A DNA stretch of 59,166 bases, taken from NCBI GenBank assembly GCA_050290265.1, contig JBNKHI010000016.1:1-59166 (forward strand). Direction: 5' to 3'. This DNA is from JBNKFV01 sp050290265. GTDB lineage: Bacteria > Pseudomonadota > Gammaproteobacteria > Pseudomonadales > Cellvibrionaceae. Of the stretch, positions 1-7,414 are shown one piece after another. Below the pieces are notes generated by a model. It was not told the origin of the DNA, made no database searches, and was given only the letters and a program-made list of their open reading frames with translations. Within the stretch, counting starts at the first letter, position 1. Each line of letters opens with the position of its first letter. Made by a program: the position numbers and the translations under genes.

Positions 1-266
1 GCAAACATCATGCTCTTAACTCCAAGCGAACCCATTTCTGCGACCCGCTCTGCAAACATCGAAATGTCCAGCATCCGACTTTTGTAGCCTATATAATCAA
101 CAGCACAGAATGTACAACGATGATTACAGGCTCCAACCGGAGAAACCTCAATATATATAGGGTATATTTTTTTTGCTTTATCCCAGTCATCACCGGCTTC
201 TAAAAATTGAGCCACGCGTCGAGGATGATAGATTAGCTTGTGACTGTCTATCGCGAACGGATCCAT
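1..266 (-). CDS. Radical SAM protein, N-terminal part (cut by window edge)
   Basis: Reverse-strand reading from an ATG at 264-266, preceded by a good GGAGG four bases upstream, gives 88 residues that run off the left edge. The CNHRCTFC motif (C47, C51, C54) is the CxxxCxxC cluster ligand set of radical SAM enzymes, which bind a 4Fe-4S cluster and cleave S-adenosylmethionine. The preceding segment (MDPFAIDSHK, then a YPIYIEVSPVGAC run) resembles, from memory, radical SAM proteins found in surface-glycan or flagellar modification clusters. That role is inference, because the rest of the gene and its neighbours lie outside the window. Confidence 0.8.
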   Translation of the reverse strand, partial: MDPFAIDSHKLIYHPRRVAQFLEAGDDWDKAKKIYPIYIEVSPVGACNHRCTFCAVDYIGYKSRMLDISMFAERVAEMGSLGVKSMMF

Positions 267-486
267 CCAACCTCCATCATTTCTTTCAATTAAAATACAA
301 CACTTTCAACCCACTTTAGCAGTATGTATCTACAATCGAATATCCTAAAATTGCCTAAACTAGCTCCTGATTAATCAAATCTAGCAGCTTATATCATTAA
401 TCATATTTTTATGAAGCTTAGACCACTAACCCTCTAAATCTCGGCAAATAATCTTGCAACCAAAGAGATTTACTTCAAACCAACAA

Positions 487-693
487 CTAACAGCGGTACC
501 GACAGATATTTGACTCGGTTAAGATCATACGCAAAATATAGGCCAGCATTGAAGGACTAAGTGCTATATACACCAATATGTACACTGTATCTGCCAAGCT
601 CACATTTGTAGCCCCGTTATCACTACACTTAAGCCATACCTCAAGCACCGTAGCCAACATATAACCAATAATAACCAATAATAACCACCTCAT
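487..693 (-). CDS. Doubtful small membrane protein (68 aa)
   Basis: The 68-residue reading has two hydrophobic segments (about residues 3-18 and 34-56), so it could be a small two-helix inner-membrane protein. It has no convincing ribosome binding site and no family I recognise. Its first codons are made of a 10-base tandem repeat that encodes the leucine/isoleucine-rich first helix. It may be a chance ORF in AT-rich DNA; it is listed because nothing else occupies this stretch. Confidence 0.25.
   Translation of the reverse strand: MRWLLLVIIGYMLATVLEVWLKCSDNGATNVSLADTVYILVYIALSPSMLAYILRMILTESNICRYRC
661..687. repeat. 10-bp tandem repeat, about 2.7 copies
   Basis: The unit ATAACCAATA occurs twice perfectly (661-670, 671-680) and then as seven further bases (681-687). 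It lies inside the start of the doubtful ORF 487-693. It is short and could arise by slippage. Confidence 0.7.
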
Positions 694-795
694 CGTAACC
701 CGCTAACAACTAGATACACCCGACTATTTCTCTATAGCATAAGCCCCCCTTCCCCGACCGCAGTCAACAGCTGGGCGCGAGCAATTGTCATATCA

Positions 796-987
796 ATGCC
801 GTTTGAAGGAAGTGGTTATATTATTAGTAGCGTCGACAACGTCGTGACCAACTACTGTGACCTAGTTATTCTCGATGTATTAGATATCCCAAAGGGCCCG
901 ATTACACGCTCTAAGCTACCTATCAGAATGTACTCTGAGCGACATGGTAATTGGGCGGAAACTTCGCAAATAGCAAAGTTTTGTTAA
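796..987 (+). pseudogene. C-terminal remnant of a carotenoid oxygenase gene
   Basis: The reading from 796 ends in a natural stop and aligns without gaps over 52 residues (from EGSGY to HGNWAE) with the C-terminus of the intact carotenoid oxygenase at 34968-36437. By eye 25 of the 52 positions are identical. It keeps the HGNW motif that carries the last iron-ligand histidine of the family. Everything upstream (about 430 residues, with the other three iron-ligand histidines) is missing: the frame before 796 no longer matches and the 700-795 region shows no family motif. There is no ribosome binding site before the ATG. I call it a decayed fragment, not a small protein. The 295 bases after it (988-1282) hold nothing I can support. 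Confidence 0.8.
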
Positions 988-1282
988 ATAGACTAACGCC
1001 ACAGCAAGTCACGCCCTTGTACCGCACCTCTCGACGCGGCTCAGGTCGTTTATCAACCACCATAAACCCTGCTGAGATTATGTGACAACATAGAGATATT
1101 TGGACAAGATTACCCTCCATGCTATTGCCGGCGTCGCCACTTCAGCGTTTCAATTCACAGTATTCACTTGGATTCCCAACAAGTTTCATCTACGCAGCTT
1201 AATTTTACACTATCTCTGAGTTGTCGGGCTTAACAGCGCCTTATATACTCGCGCCCGATCATTTATGAGGAATTCGACAAGC

Positions 1283-2002
1283 ATGCTAACTAAAAATATC
1301 GCCCCCAATATCATCGCTATCTTAATCGTTGCAGGCAGTTTTTTTGTGATGGAACCCATGCACAGCATTTTGCTCAGTGTCGGCTTATTTGCTCTGTCTG
1401 GGGCAATGACCAACTGGCTTGCGATACACATGCTCTTTGAGCGAATTCCTGGACTTTATGGCTCAGGTGTAATCCCTCTGCATTTTGTCGAGTTCAAACA
1501 AGCGTTGCACAAATTAGCCACAGAGGAATTATTTAAAGTTGAAAATGTTGAAAGCGCACTACAAAAGGCGACAGATTCCGACAGCACTCTTATTGATGTA
1601 ACACCCGCGCTCAACGCTCTGGATCTGGATGTAGCTTTCGACCGTTTGGTTGCCGTAATCATGGAGTCATCCCTAGGTGGAATGCTGGGCATGGTTGGCG
1701 GACCCGCTGCACTTACTCCAATGAAAGAGCCATTCAAAGAACAAATAGGCCAGTTTCTTATTGAAACTACTCAATCAGAGCGCTTTCAAACAGCCTTGCA
1801 CGGACAAATATCCCAAGTCACCACGAGTGATGAATTCATCAAAAAGGTTGACCAGATTATTCACGCACGACTGGAAGAGCTCACCCCTGAAATGGTAAAA
1901 AATATTATACAACGCATGATCAAAGAACACCTTGGGTGGCTCGTGGTTTGGGGCGGCGTATTTGGTGGTCTGATTGGGTTAGTCACTGCTCTGGTTTTCT
2001 AA
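1283..2002 (+). CDS. DUF445 family membrane protein
   Basis: A 239-residue protein with an N-terminal hydrophobic helix pair, the family-type stretch SGAMTNWLAIHMLFE near residue 40 followed by GLYGSGVIP, and a C-terminal hydrophobic anchor (WLVVWGGVFGGLIGL). This matches the DUF445 (YheB/YjiN-like) family of inner-membrane proteins of unknown function; in this short form the middle part would sit outside the membrane. An in-frame ATG at 1265 has no ribosome binding site, whereas ATG 1283 has GAGGAA about ten bases upstream, so I prefer 1283. It stands alone, with no obvious operon partner. Confidence 0.8.
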   Translation: MLTKNIAPNIIAILIVAGSFFVMEPMHSILLSVGLFALSGAMTNWLAIHMLFERIPGLYGSGVIPLHFVEFKQALHKLATEELFKVENVESALQKATDSDSTLIDVTPALNALDLDVAFDRLVAVIMESSLGGMLGMVGGPAALTPMKEPFKEQIGQFLIETTQSERFQTALHGQISQVTTSDEFIKKVDQIIHARLEELTPEMVKNIIQRMIKEHLGWLVVWGGVFGGLIGLVTALVF

Positions 2003-2406
2003 CACAACTGTTAATTCCTGGCTCTCATTACACGTTTAATCCAGGTCAACTGATTAAAACCTGGGCAAGAAAATACTACTCTAAGTCCAGTAGTGAGAGT
2101 GGATTCAACTGACACAGGTTAACTGCAAGTTTTTGGCTACCGCATCCGCCAAGAACAGTTACTGTAGTGAATTGACAGCAATTTGTTTAGCGAACGCCTC
2201 TACGCCGGCAAACTTTTCCGAAACGGTCCTCGCCCTCATAAACCAATTAACAACAAGATCTATCCGGCTATTTCTTTAATGATTTTGATGCTCTATCATT
2301 CCACCTGTTACAGGTACGCACTGTCTACTTTTCAAACAGCTGCTACCAATAACCGTCTCGCACGCTGCGCACGGTAATAATATTTAGCTATTTTTAGGAA
2401 AAATTC
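2003..2406. other. Intergenic region without a supported gene
   Basis: About 400 bases between the DUF445 gene and the YebC-family gene. A weak dyad, CCAGGT at 2041-2046 and ACCTGG at 2059-2064, could be part of a terminator but lacks a T-run. A 64-codon reading at 2183-2377 has no ribosome binding site and no recognisable content. The last 20 bases hold the AGGA ribosome binding site of the next gene. Confidence 0.5.
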
Positions 2407-3135
2407 ATGGGTAGAGCCTACCAAAACCGCAAAGAATCCATGGCCAAAACATCCGATCAAAAGGCCAAGGTATACAGTAAATATGGTCGTGAGATCTATG
2501 TATGCGCCAAATCTGGCGGCCTTGATCCAAGTGGAAACCTGGCGCTACGTAACCTGATTGATCGGGCCAAAAAAGATCAGGTTCCCAGCCATGTCATTGA
2601 AAAAGCTATCGATAAAGCCAAAGGCGGTGGTGGAGAAGACTTTTTTGTCGCCCGTTATGAAGGTTTTGGCCCAGGTAACACGATGGTCATTGTCGATTGT
2701 CTGACAGATAATTCTAACCGCACCTTTGGCGACGTACGGGTTTGTTTCACCAAAACCAAAAGCAAAATCGGTACTCAAGGTACCGTTAGTCACATGTTTG
2801 ATCATTGCGCTATTTTTGTATTCAGCGGCGATGACGAAGATGCTGTACTGGAAGCCTTAATGATGGCGGATGCCGACGTTACCGACATCGAAAGTGAGGA
2901 TGGAAAAATTACCGTTTTCGCACCAAGTACCGAATATAACAAGACTAAACAAGCATTGATTGAAAATTTCGGCGACGATAAAGGCGAACTGGATTTTGAA
3001 GTTGATGCAATCCAATTTATTCCGCAAACAACAACAGAAATCAGCGGTGATGATGTTGCCATGTTCGAGAAATTTCTCGATATGCTGAACGACCTGGATG
3101 ACGTACAGAATGTTTATCACAATGCGGAGTATTAA
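2407..3135 (+). CDS. YebC/PmpR family protein, YeeN type
   Basis: A 242-residue protein of the YebC/TACO1 family. These proteins act as transcriptional regulators or, according to more recent work on the family, as factors that relieve ribosome stalling. Recognisable stretches are KYGREIYVCAKSGG, VPSHVIEKAIDKAKGG (family core), YEGFGPGNTM, NRTFGDVR, the GTQGTVSHMF turn and the C-terminal DDVQNVYHNAEY. The short MGRAYQNRKESM start and the KVYSKYGREIY wording match the E. coli YeeN branch better than YebC itself. AGGA lies seven bases before the ATG. A strong hairpin follows at 3179-3215. No operon partner; the next gene, leuA, converges. Confidence 0.9.
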   Translation: MGRAYQNRKESMAKTSDQKAKVYSKYGREIYVCAKSGGLDPSGNLALRNLIDRAKKDQVPSHVIEKAIDKAKGGGGEDFFVARYEGFGPGNTMVIVDCLTDNSNRTFGDVRVCFTKTKSKIGTQGTVSHMFDHCAIFVFSGDDEDAVLEALMMADADVTDIESEDGKITVFAPSTEYNKTKQALIENFGDDKGELDFEVDAIQFIPQTTTEISGDDVAMFEKFLDMLNDLDDVQNVYHNAEY

Positions 3136-3178
3136 TTACACCGTATCTGATATTGCTAAGACTTATACACACTGCTGC

Positions 3179-3215
3179 AAACAAATCGAGATGCGTAACG
3201 CATCTCGATTTGTTT
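3179..3215. terminator. Perfect 17-bp hairpin between convergent genes
   Basis: Bases 3179-3195 are exactly complementary to 3199-3215, leaving a TAA loop. The hairpin sits between the ends of the YebC-family gene (3135) and leuA (3235), where a two-way terminator is expected. The flanking T-run is only three bases, so it may work with a weak U-tract or act as a 3'-end stabiliser. Confidence 0.7.
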
Positions 3216-3234
3216 AAACCCTAGAAAATAATCA

Positions 3235-4893
3235 CTAGCCTGCCCGATTGACGCCATTAATCAATGCCTGAATAGCCGCCGCGATAATATTCTTATCCTT
3301 ACCAACACCAAACACTGGCCGGCCATTATCTACTTTTAACTCGACATAACACACTGCTGCAACATCGGAGCCCTCCCCTACGGCATGTTCCGAATAGTCC
3401 ACCACACTAATCACCTTATCCATATATTGACTCAGTGCATGAGCAACCGCATCTATTGGGCCATTACCTGCACCACTAATATCCACAGGACTGTCGTTAT
3501 GCTTTACTTTTACACTTACGGCAACAGACTGGTCATCTTCAGTATTATTCAGCTGATAGGTTTGATAACTAAACGGCTTGGTGACGGCAAAATATTCTTG
3601 CTCGAATAAATTGACAATATCATCACGTTTAACTTCCTTACCATTGGCATCGCTGACTTGTTGCACAACAGCACTAAATTCAATCTGTAATCGACGCGGT
3701 AATTGCAAACCCGTTTCCTGCTGCAATAAAAAGCTTATTCCGCCTTTGCCAGATTGTGCATTGACGCGCACGACAGCATCATAGCTACGATTTAGATCTG
3801 CGGGATCTATTGGTAAATAAGGTACTTCCCACAGCGCACCATTTTCTTGTACCGCCAGACCTTTTTTAATGGCGTCTTGATGCGAACCCGAAAACGCGGT
3901 GAACACCAGTTCTCCCGCATAGGGATGACGAGGGTGCACAGGTAACTGGGTACAATCTTCTACCAACTTACGCACGCTATCGATGTCAGAAAAATCCAAT
4001 CCTGGATGCACCCCTTGTGAGTACAAGTTTAGTCCCAACGTTACCAGATCAACATTCCCCGTACGCTCACCATTACCAAACAAACAACCTTCTACACGAT
4101 CTGCTCCAGCCATTACTGCCAGTTCTGCAGCCGCAACAGCCGTCCCTCTGTCATTGTGCGGGTGCACACTAATAATAATAGAATCACGATGATTTATATT
4201 ACGATGCATCCACTCAATTTGGTCGGCATAAGTATTTGCTGTATTCATTTCTACTGTAGCCGGTAAATTTAGAATCATTTTTTTCTCAGGCGTAGGCTGC
4301 CAAACGTCAACAACCGCATCACTCACCTCTTTTACAAAATCAATTTCCGTACTGGAAAAAACTTCAGGCGAATACTGGTATGTCCAATCCACCTCAGTTG
4401 CTGAGGACGTTAACTCTTTGCACCATTGCGTGCCTTGTACCGCAATCTCTTTCACCCCCGCCTTGTCAGTGTTGTACACAATTTTTCGAAAAGCTGGCGC
4501 CAGCGGATTGTACATATGCAAAATAGCGCGCTTTGCACCCCGCAAACTTTGTACCGTTTTTTCGATCAAGTCGTAGCGTGCCTGGACTAATACTTCAATA
4601 GTCACATCGTCGGGAATATGGTTTTCTTCAATCAACAACCGCGTAAAGTTGTAATCAATATCGCTGGCAGAGGGAAAACCTATTTCAATTTCTTTAAAGC
4701 CAATAGCAACCAAGGCCTTAAACATTCTCAACTTGGTTGCAACCGACATGGGATCAATCAGCGCCTGATTGCCATCACGCAGATCAGTACTCATCCAAAT
4801 CGGTGGCTTGGCGATAAAATTATTGGGCCATTGACGATCAGGCAAACTCACACCCACGAAACGTTGGTATTTACTGGCTGGATTAGCGATCAT
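3235..4893 (-). CDS. leuA: 2-isopropylmalate synthase
   Basis: Condenses acetyl-CoA with 2-oxoisovalerate, the first committed step of leucine synthesis, in the cytoplasm. Visible motifs are STDLRDGNQ (metal and substrate site), EIGFPSAS, the metal-binding VHPHNDRG, GNGERTGNVDL, and the C-terminal regulatory LeuA dimer domain ending in AAIQALINGVNRAG. The length and the PVHPRHPYAGELVFTAFSGSHQDAI stretch put it in the long LeuA type found in pseudomonads and actinobacteria. The reading can start at 4917 (560 aa), but that ATG has no ribosome binding site and lies inside a palindrome. ATG 4893 (552 aa) has AAGGA ten bases upstream and fits the usual N-terminus better. It is divergent from an Lrp/AsnC regulator, a plausible leucine-responsive controller (inference). 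Confidence 0.95.
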   Translation of the reverse strand: MIANPASKYQRFVGVSLPDRQWPNNFIAKPPIWMSTDLRDGNQALIDPMSVATKLRMFKALVAIGFKEIEIGFPSASDIDYNFTRLLIEENHIPDDVTIEVLVQARYDLIEKTVQSLRGAKRAILHMYNPLAPAFRKIVYNTDKAGVKEIAVQGTQWCKELTSSATEVDWTYQYSPEVFSSTEIDFVKEVSDAVVDVWQPTPEKKMILNLPATVEMNTANTYADQIEWMHRNINHRDSIIISVHPHNDRGTAVAAAELAVMAGADRVEGCLFGNGERTGNVDLVTLGLNLYSQGVHPGLDFSDIDSVRKLVEDCTQLPVHPRHPYAGELVFTAFSGSHQDAIKKGLAVQENGALWEVPYLPIDPADLNRSYDAVVRVNAQSGKGGISFLLQQETGLQLPRRLQIEFSAVVQQVSDANGKEVKRDDIVNLFEQEYFAVTKPFSYQTYQLNNTEDDQSVAVSVKVKHNDSPVDISGAGNGPIDAVAHALSQYMDKVISVVDYSEHAVGEGSDVAAVCYVELKVDNGRPVFGVGKDKNIIAAAIQALINGVNRAG

Positions 4894-5217
4894 TTTTTCT
4901 ACGTCCTTTTGCGTCATTATGACGCCGGTTAATACTGCTTACTGGGTTTACTGTTGACGATATAAAGGCTGAATCTGTGGTGAGTGCTTGTATCCCATCA
5001 CCGGTTAGCGACGCGCTACCAGTACCATTCCGGCCCGTTAAAACCGTTACTCACACTGGCGCAAACACTAGCTTGTGGCCAGTCACCTGTTCAGATGAGG
5101 CCATTATAGAGAGGTCAGGCAGGCAGATTATTGCAAATATTGCCAACGAGGAAAAAATGGCGCAATATAATGCCACAAAAATTAAAAATTTAAGCAGAAA
5201 ACAACACGCTAACCGAT
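4894..5217. promoter_or_regulatory. Divergent leuA / Lrp-family control region
   Basis: This region separates leuA (minus) from the Lrp/AsnC gene (plus). A perfect -10 hexamer TATAAT reads toward leuA at 5108-5103, and one toward the regulator at 5166-5171. Neither has a consensus -35 at 16-18 bases. The leuA one would give a leader of nearly 200 nt. Two dyads lie in that leader: GCGTCAT-T-ATGACGC at 4911-4925 and TAGCG-ACG-CGCTA at 5005-5017. These may be regulator sites or RNA hairpins; no T-rich attenuator is visible. Confidence 0.45.
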
Positions 5218-5688
5218 ATGACTATTGAACTTGACCGCTATGACCGTCAAATACTGGAGCTGCTGCAAAAAAATGGCCGCATATCCAATCAGGAACTGGC
5301 TGATGCTATCAACTTATCGCCATCCCCCTGCCTCAGACGAGTGAGGCGGCTAGAAGAAGCTGGTCTGGTAGCGGGTTATGCCGCCCTACTAAAGGCTAGG
5401 GCACTGGGGTTAACGCTGATGGCTTTTATCCAGATTAGTATGGACAAGCACACACCCGATCGCTTCGAAACGTTTGATGCAACAATTGAGAACTATCCAG
5501 AAGTATTGGAAAGTCATCTTATTACCGGCCAGGCCGCAGATTACCTGTTAAAAGTTATTGTCAAAGATATGGACAGCTACCAACAGTTTTTACTGCAAAA
5601 ACTCACACGCATAGATGGCGTCACCGGTGTACATTCTTCCTTTGTCCTGAAATCACCCAAAAACAGTACCGCGCTGCCGCTGCAGTAG
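5218..5688 (+). CDS. Lrp/AsnC family transcriptional regulator
   Basis: A 156-residue protein of normal Lrp length. Residues about 5-65 form the winged helix-turn-helix (DRYDRQILELLQKNGR, then NQELADAINLSPSPCLRRVRRLEEAG). Residues about 70-150 form the RAM/AsnC ligand-binding domain, with the HLITGQAADYLLKV segment typical of amino-acid sensing members. It probably binds DNA as an octamer or hexadecamer and responds to an amino acid. Lying divergent from leuA it may control leucine synthesis, but Lrp-type genes often sit beside their targets by chance, so the ligand is unknown. The ATG lacks a clear ribosome binding site. Confidence 0.9.
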   Translation: MTIELDRYDRQILELLQKNGRISNQELADAINLSPSPCLRRVRRLEEAGLVAGYAALLKARALGLTLMAFIQISMDKHTPDRFETFDATIENYPEVLESHLITGQAADYLLKVIVKDMDSYQQFLLQKLTRIDGVTGVHSSFVLKSPKNSTALPLQ

Positions 5689-5709
5689 CAGCGGCTATTG
5701 GCAGGCGTA

Positions 5710-5901
5710 CTAATCATCTTCGTGAGCAACAACCACGGTGGGATCGCCACTCCCATCTACTGTCACTGTAAACTCAATCGGGCGACAGCACACCTGGCAA
5801 TCTTCCACGTAGTTTTGCTCATCAACGGAACAGTCTACGAGTATCTCGATGGTCTCCCAACAGTAGGGACACTGAATAGACTGCGCAACAAGTTCATGCA
5901 T
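5710..5901 (-). CDS. CPXCG-type cysteine-rich small protein
   Basis: A 63-residue protein with two cysteine pairs, IQCPYCWE near residue 10 and CQVCCRPIEF near residue 36, followed by an acidic tail ending in AHEDD. It matches the small CPXCG-motif cysteine-rich family common in gammaproteobacteria, which probably bind zinc; the function is unknown. AGGGAA lies eight bases before the ATG. It converges with the Lrp-family gene 22 bases away. Confidence 0.8.
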   Translation of the reverse strand: MHELVAQSIQCPYCWETIEILVDCSVDEQNYVEDCQVCCRPIEFTVTVDGSGDPTVVVAHEDD

Positions 5902-6018
5902 AAGTTAATTCCCTAAGAGCAATAGAAGGTTTAGCCTCGCTATTCAATAGCAAACGCTCCCATAAAACAAATTACAATTGTATTACCCTGCACGGTTTCT
6001 CCGTATCAAATAACAGAC

Positions 6019-6044
6019 AAAAAAAAACCGGCCCATAGGGCCGG
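6019..6044 (-). terminator. Rho-independent terminator
   Basis: Read on the minus strand, a 7-bp GC-only stem (CCGGCCC with its complement at 6028-6034 and 6038-6044, loop ATA) is followed by eight to nine T residues (6019-6027). It lies 47 bases after the stop of the gene at 6091-7137 and ends that transcript. Confidence 0.92.
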
Positions 6045-6090
6045 CAAAGAACTGCAAACAAACTGAAAATCTGACTAAAGAAAATTTCTA

Positions 6091-7137
6091 CTATTTAGCA
6101 GGCTGAATAAGCCACTCCTCTAAACCATCGTCTAACCAGCGCTGAAGTAGTCCCACGCCTTCATCGACCACACTTAAAAACTTATCAATAATTTCGGTTG
6201 CCAACTCAAAAATGTGGCGACTGTCCATTCGGATGTTGTCGTGCGCAAGAATTTCTTTTTCAATGGTGTTTAACAAAAAATTTAATTTAAATTCATAATC
6301 TTTTACAGCGGTTAAAGATGCTATACCACCATCAACAATGTCTTTTAATCGCTCTGCCTGATTCTTCACCTTTCCGTACTGGAGCTGAGTGCACTGCACC
6401 AAATACCGAATTTTACTATCGTGCAGATCGTCACTCATTCCTGCCGATGCTGCATGAGTAGCTAAACCACGAATTTTCGCCAACTGTTCAACCATCTCCG
6501 GCATTTGGTTGCAAACAAATACCAACAAACCCACTTGGTGCAATGCTCGGCGCTTTGCCAACGGCGTATCACCCTTTAATTCATCGGAACTGTATTCAGT
6601 CAGCACATCAACAACTGGCCGCTCCAAATGCTTGGCTAACTGAATCATCAACGCCAACAGTTGCTCGATAAAAAAACTATGCAGTTCAAAATTTTCCATC
6701 ACGGCATCATTTTGCCAGTCACATTCAATAGTGGCCCAAGCGTGATGAATTTTTTCTAAATCATTATCACTCAACAAATTACGCGACTGCTTTACAAACG
6801 CTTCAAGCGCGATAATTCGTCGTCGAATCTCACCTTGTAATAAGTCGAACTCTGTTCGAAACTTAATTTCACCGGCAAGCAGTGCCAAACCAAAACCGCG
6901 GTGCTGTTGAATAGCTTTACACAAATGATTAATTTGGCGAATTAGATGCAACGCAACCATTCGGTCATAAAACTGGCGGCAAGGTTCGTAAAACTGCCCT
7001 ACACCCAGAATATTGTCCGAAGTAATCTGACCAGATGCACCACCAGGTGCACTGTCGCCAGAAGACAGGTTAAACACGTTTTTATCCTTCATAAGCATTA
7101 CCATTTGTCCATGGCTTAGCAAACACCAAGCCAACAT
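6091..7137 (-). CDS. Helical protein, possible nitrate/nitrite-sensing (NIT) fold
   Basis: A 348-residue, mostly alpha-helical soluble protein. Two stretches, IQQHRGFGLALLAGEIKF near residue 75 and LAKIRGLATHAASAG near residue 220, look like the RG-containing helices of NIT-type sensor domains (typically xxERG). No output domain (HTH, GGDEF, kinase) follows. The assignment rests on pattern memory only and is weak. The start is uncertain: ATGs at 7137, 7104 and 7092 all lack a clear ribosome binding site, and the shortest (MKDKNVFNLSSG) gives the most protein-like N-terminus. It is single-gene with its own terminator and divergent from glpK. Confidence 0.5.
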   Translation of the reverse strand: MLAWCLLSHGQMVMLMKDKNVFNLSSGDSAPGGASGQITSDNILGVGQFYEPCRQFYDRMVALHLIRQINHLCKAIQQHRGFGLALLAGEIKFRTEFDLLQGEIRRRIIALEAFVKQSRNLLSDNDLEKIHHAWATIECDWQNDAVMENFELHSFFIEQLLALMIQLAKHLERPVVDVLTEYSSDELKGDTPLAKRRALHQVGLLVFVCNQMPEMVEQLAKIRGLATHAASAGMSDDLHDSKIRYLVQCTQLQYGKVKNQAERLKDIVDGGIASLTAVKDYEFKLNFLLNTIEKEILAHDNIRMDSRHIFELATEIIDKFLSVVDEGVGLLQRWLDDGLEEWLIQPAK

Positions 7138-7414
7138 GAGAATTCAAATCAAAAAATGCGAAAAACAGCTTTTATTTGTGTGGTTTCAAACAAATATGCC
7201 GACAAAATAACCGCAAGCTTTGAATTCAAACACGTAGCTCAAACAAACCGAGCACGTTAAAATCAATAAACGCACCCTTATTGAACACGGTGTTTTTGAG
7301 TGCATCAAAAGTGCACACAGCCAAATTATCTATACTAAAAACCACTGGCAATATCATCGTTTAAACGCACTTTAACAATGACAAAAAATAACGCATTGAG
7401 ATAGGCACAACATA

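Larger units (their letters stand above)
267..795. other. AT-rich intergenic stretch with one doubtful ORF
   Basis: More than 500 bases separate the radical SAM start from the carotenoid-oxygenase fragment. I see only a doubtful two-helix membrane ORF (487-693, minus) and a short 10-base tandem repeat at 661-687. No RNA gene or clear terminator is visible. Low coding density next to a decayed gene suggests an old deletion or insertion scar; that is inference. Confidence 0.5.

Noticed and set aside
923..1120. 65-codon minus-strand ORF near the carotenoid-oxygenase fragment
   Set aside because: Partly antisense to the fragment, no recognisable domain or ribosome binding site.
2183..2377. 64-codon ORF before the YebC-family gene
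   Set aside because: No ribosome binding site and composition unlike a protein family; considered chance.
3385..3609. ORFs antisense to leuA, leuS, copA and other long genes
   Set aside because: They mirror codon bias of strongly supported genes on the other strand and carry no domain of their own.
5005..5028. Short reading MVLVARR on the leuA leader strand, like an attenuator leader peptide
   Set aside because: Only one leucine codon, no proper ribosome binding site and no T-rich terminator downstream; leucine attenuation is not supported.
4977..5228. 83-codon ORF upstream of and overlapping the Lrp-family start
   Set aside because: No ribosome binding site, no family content, and it overlaps the real regulator start; it lies in the divergent control region.
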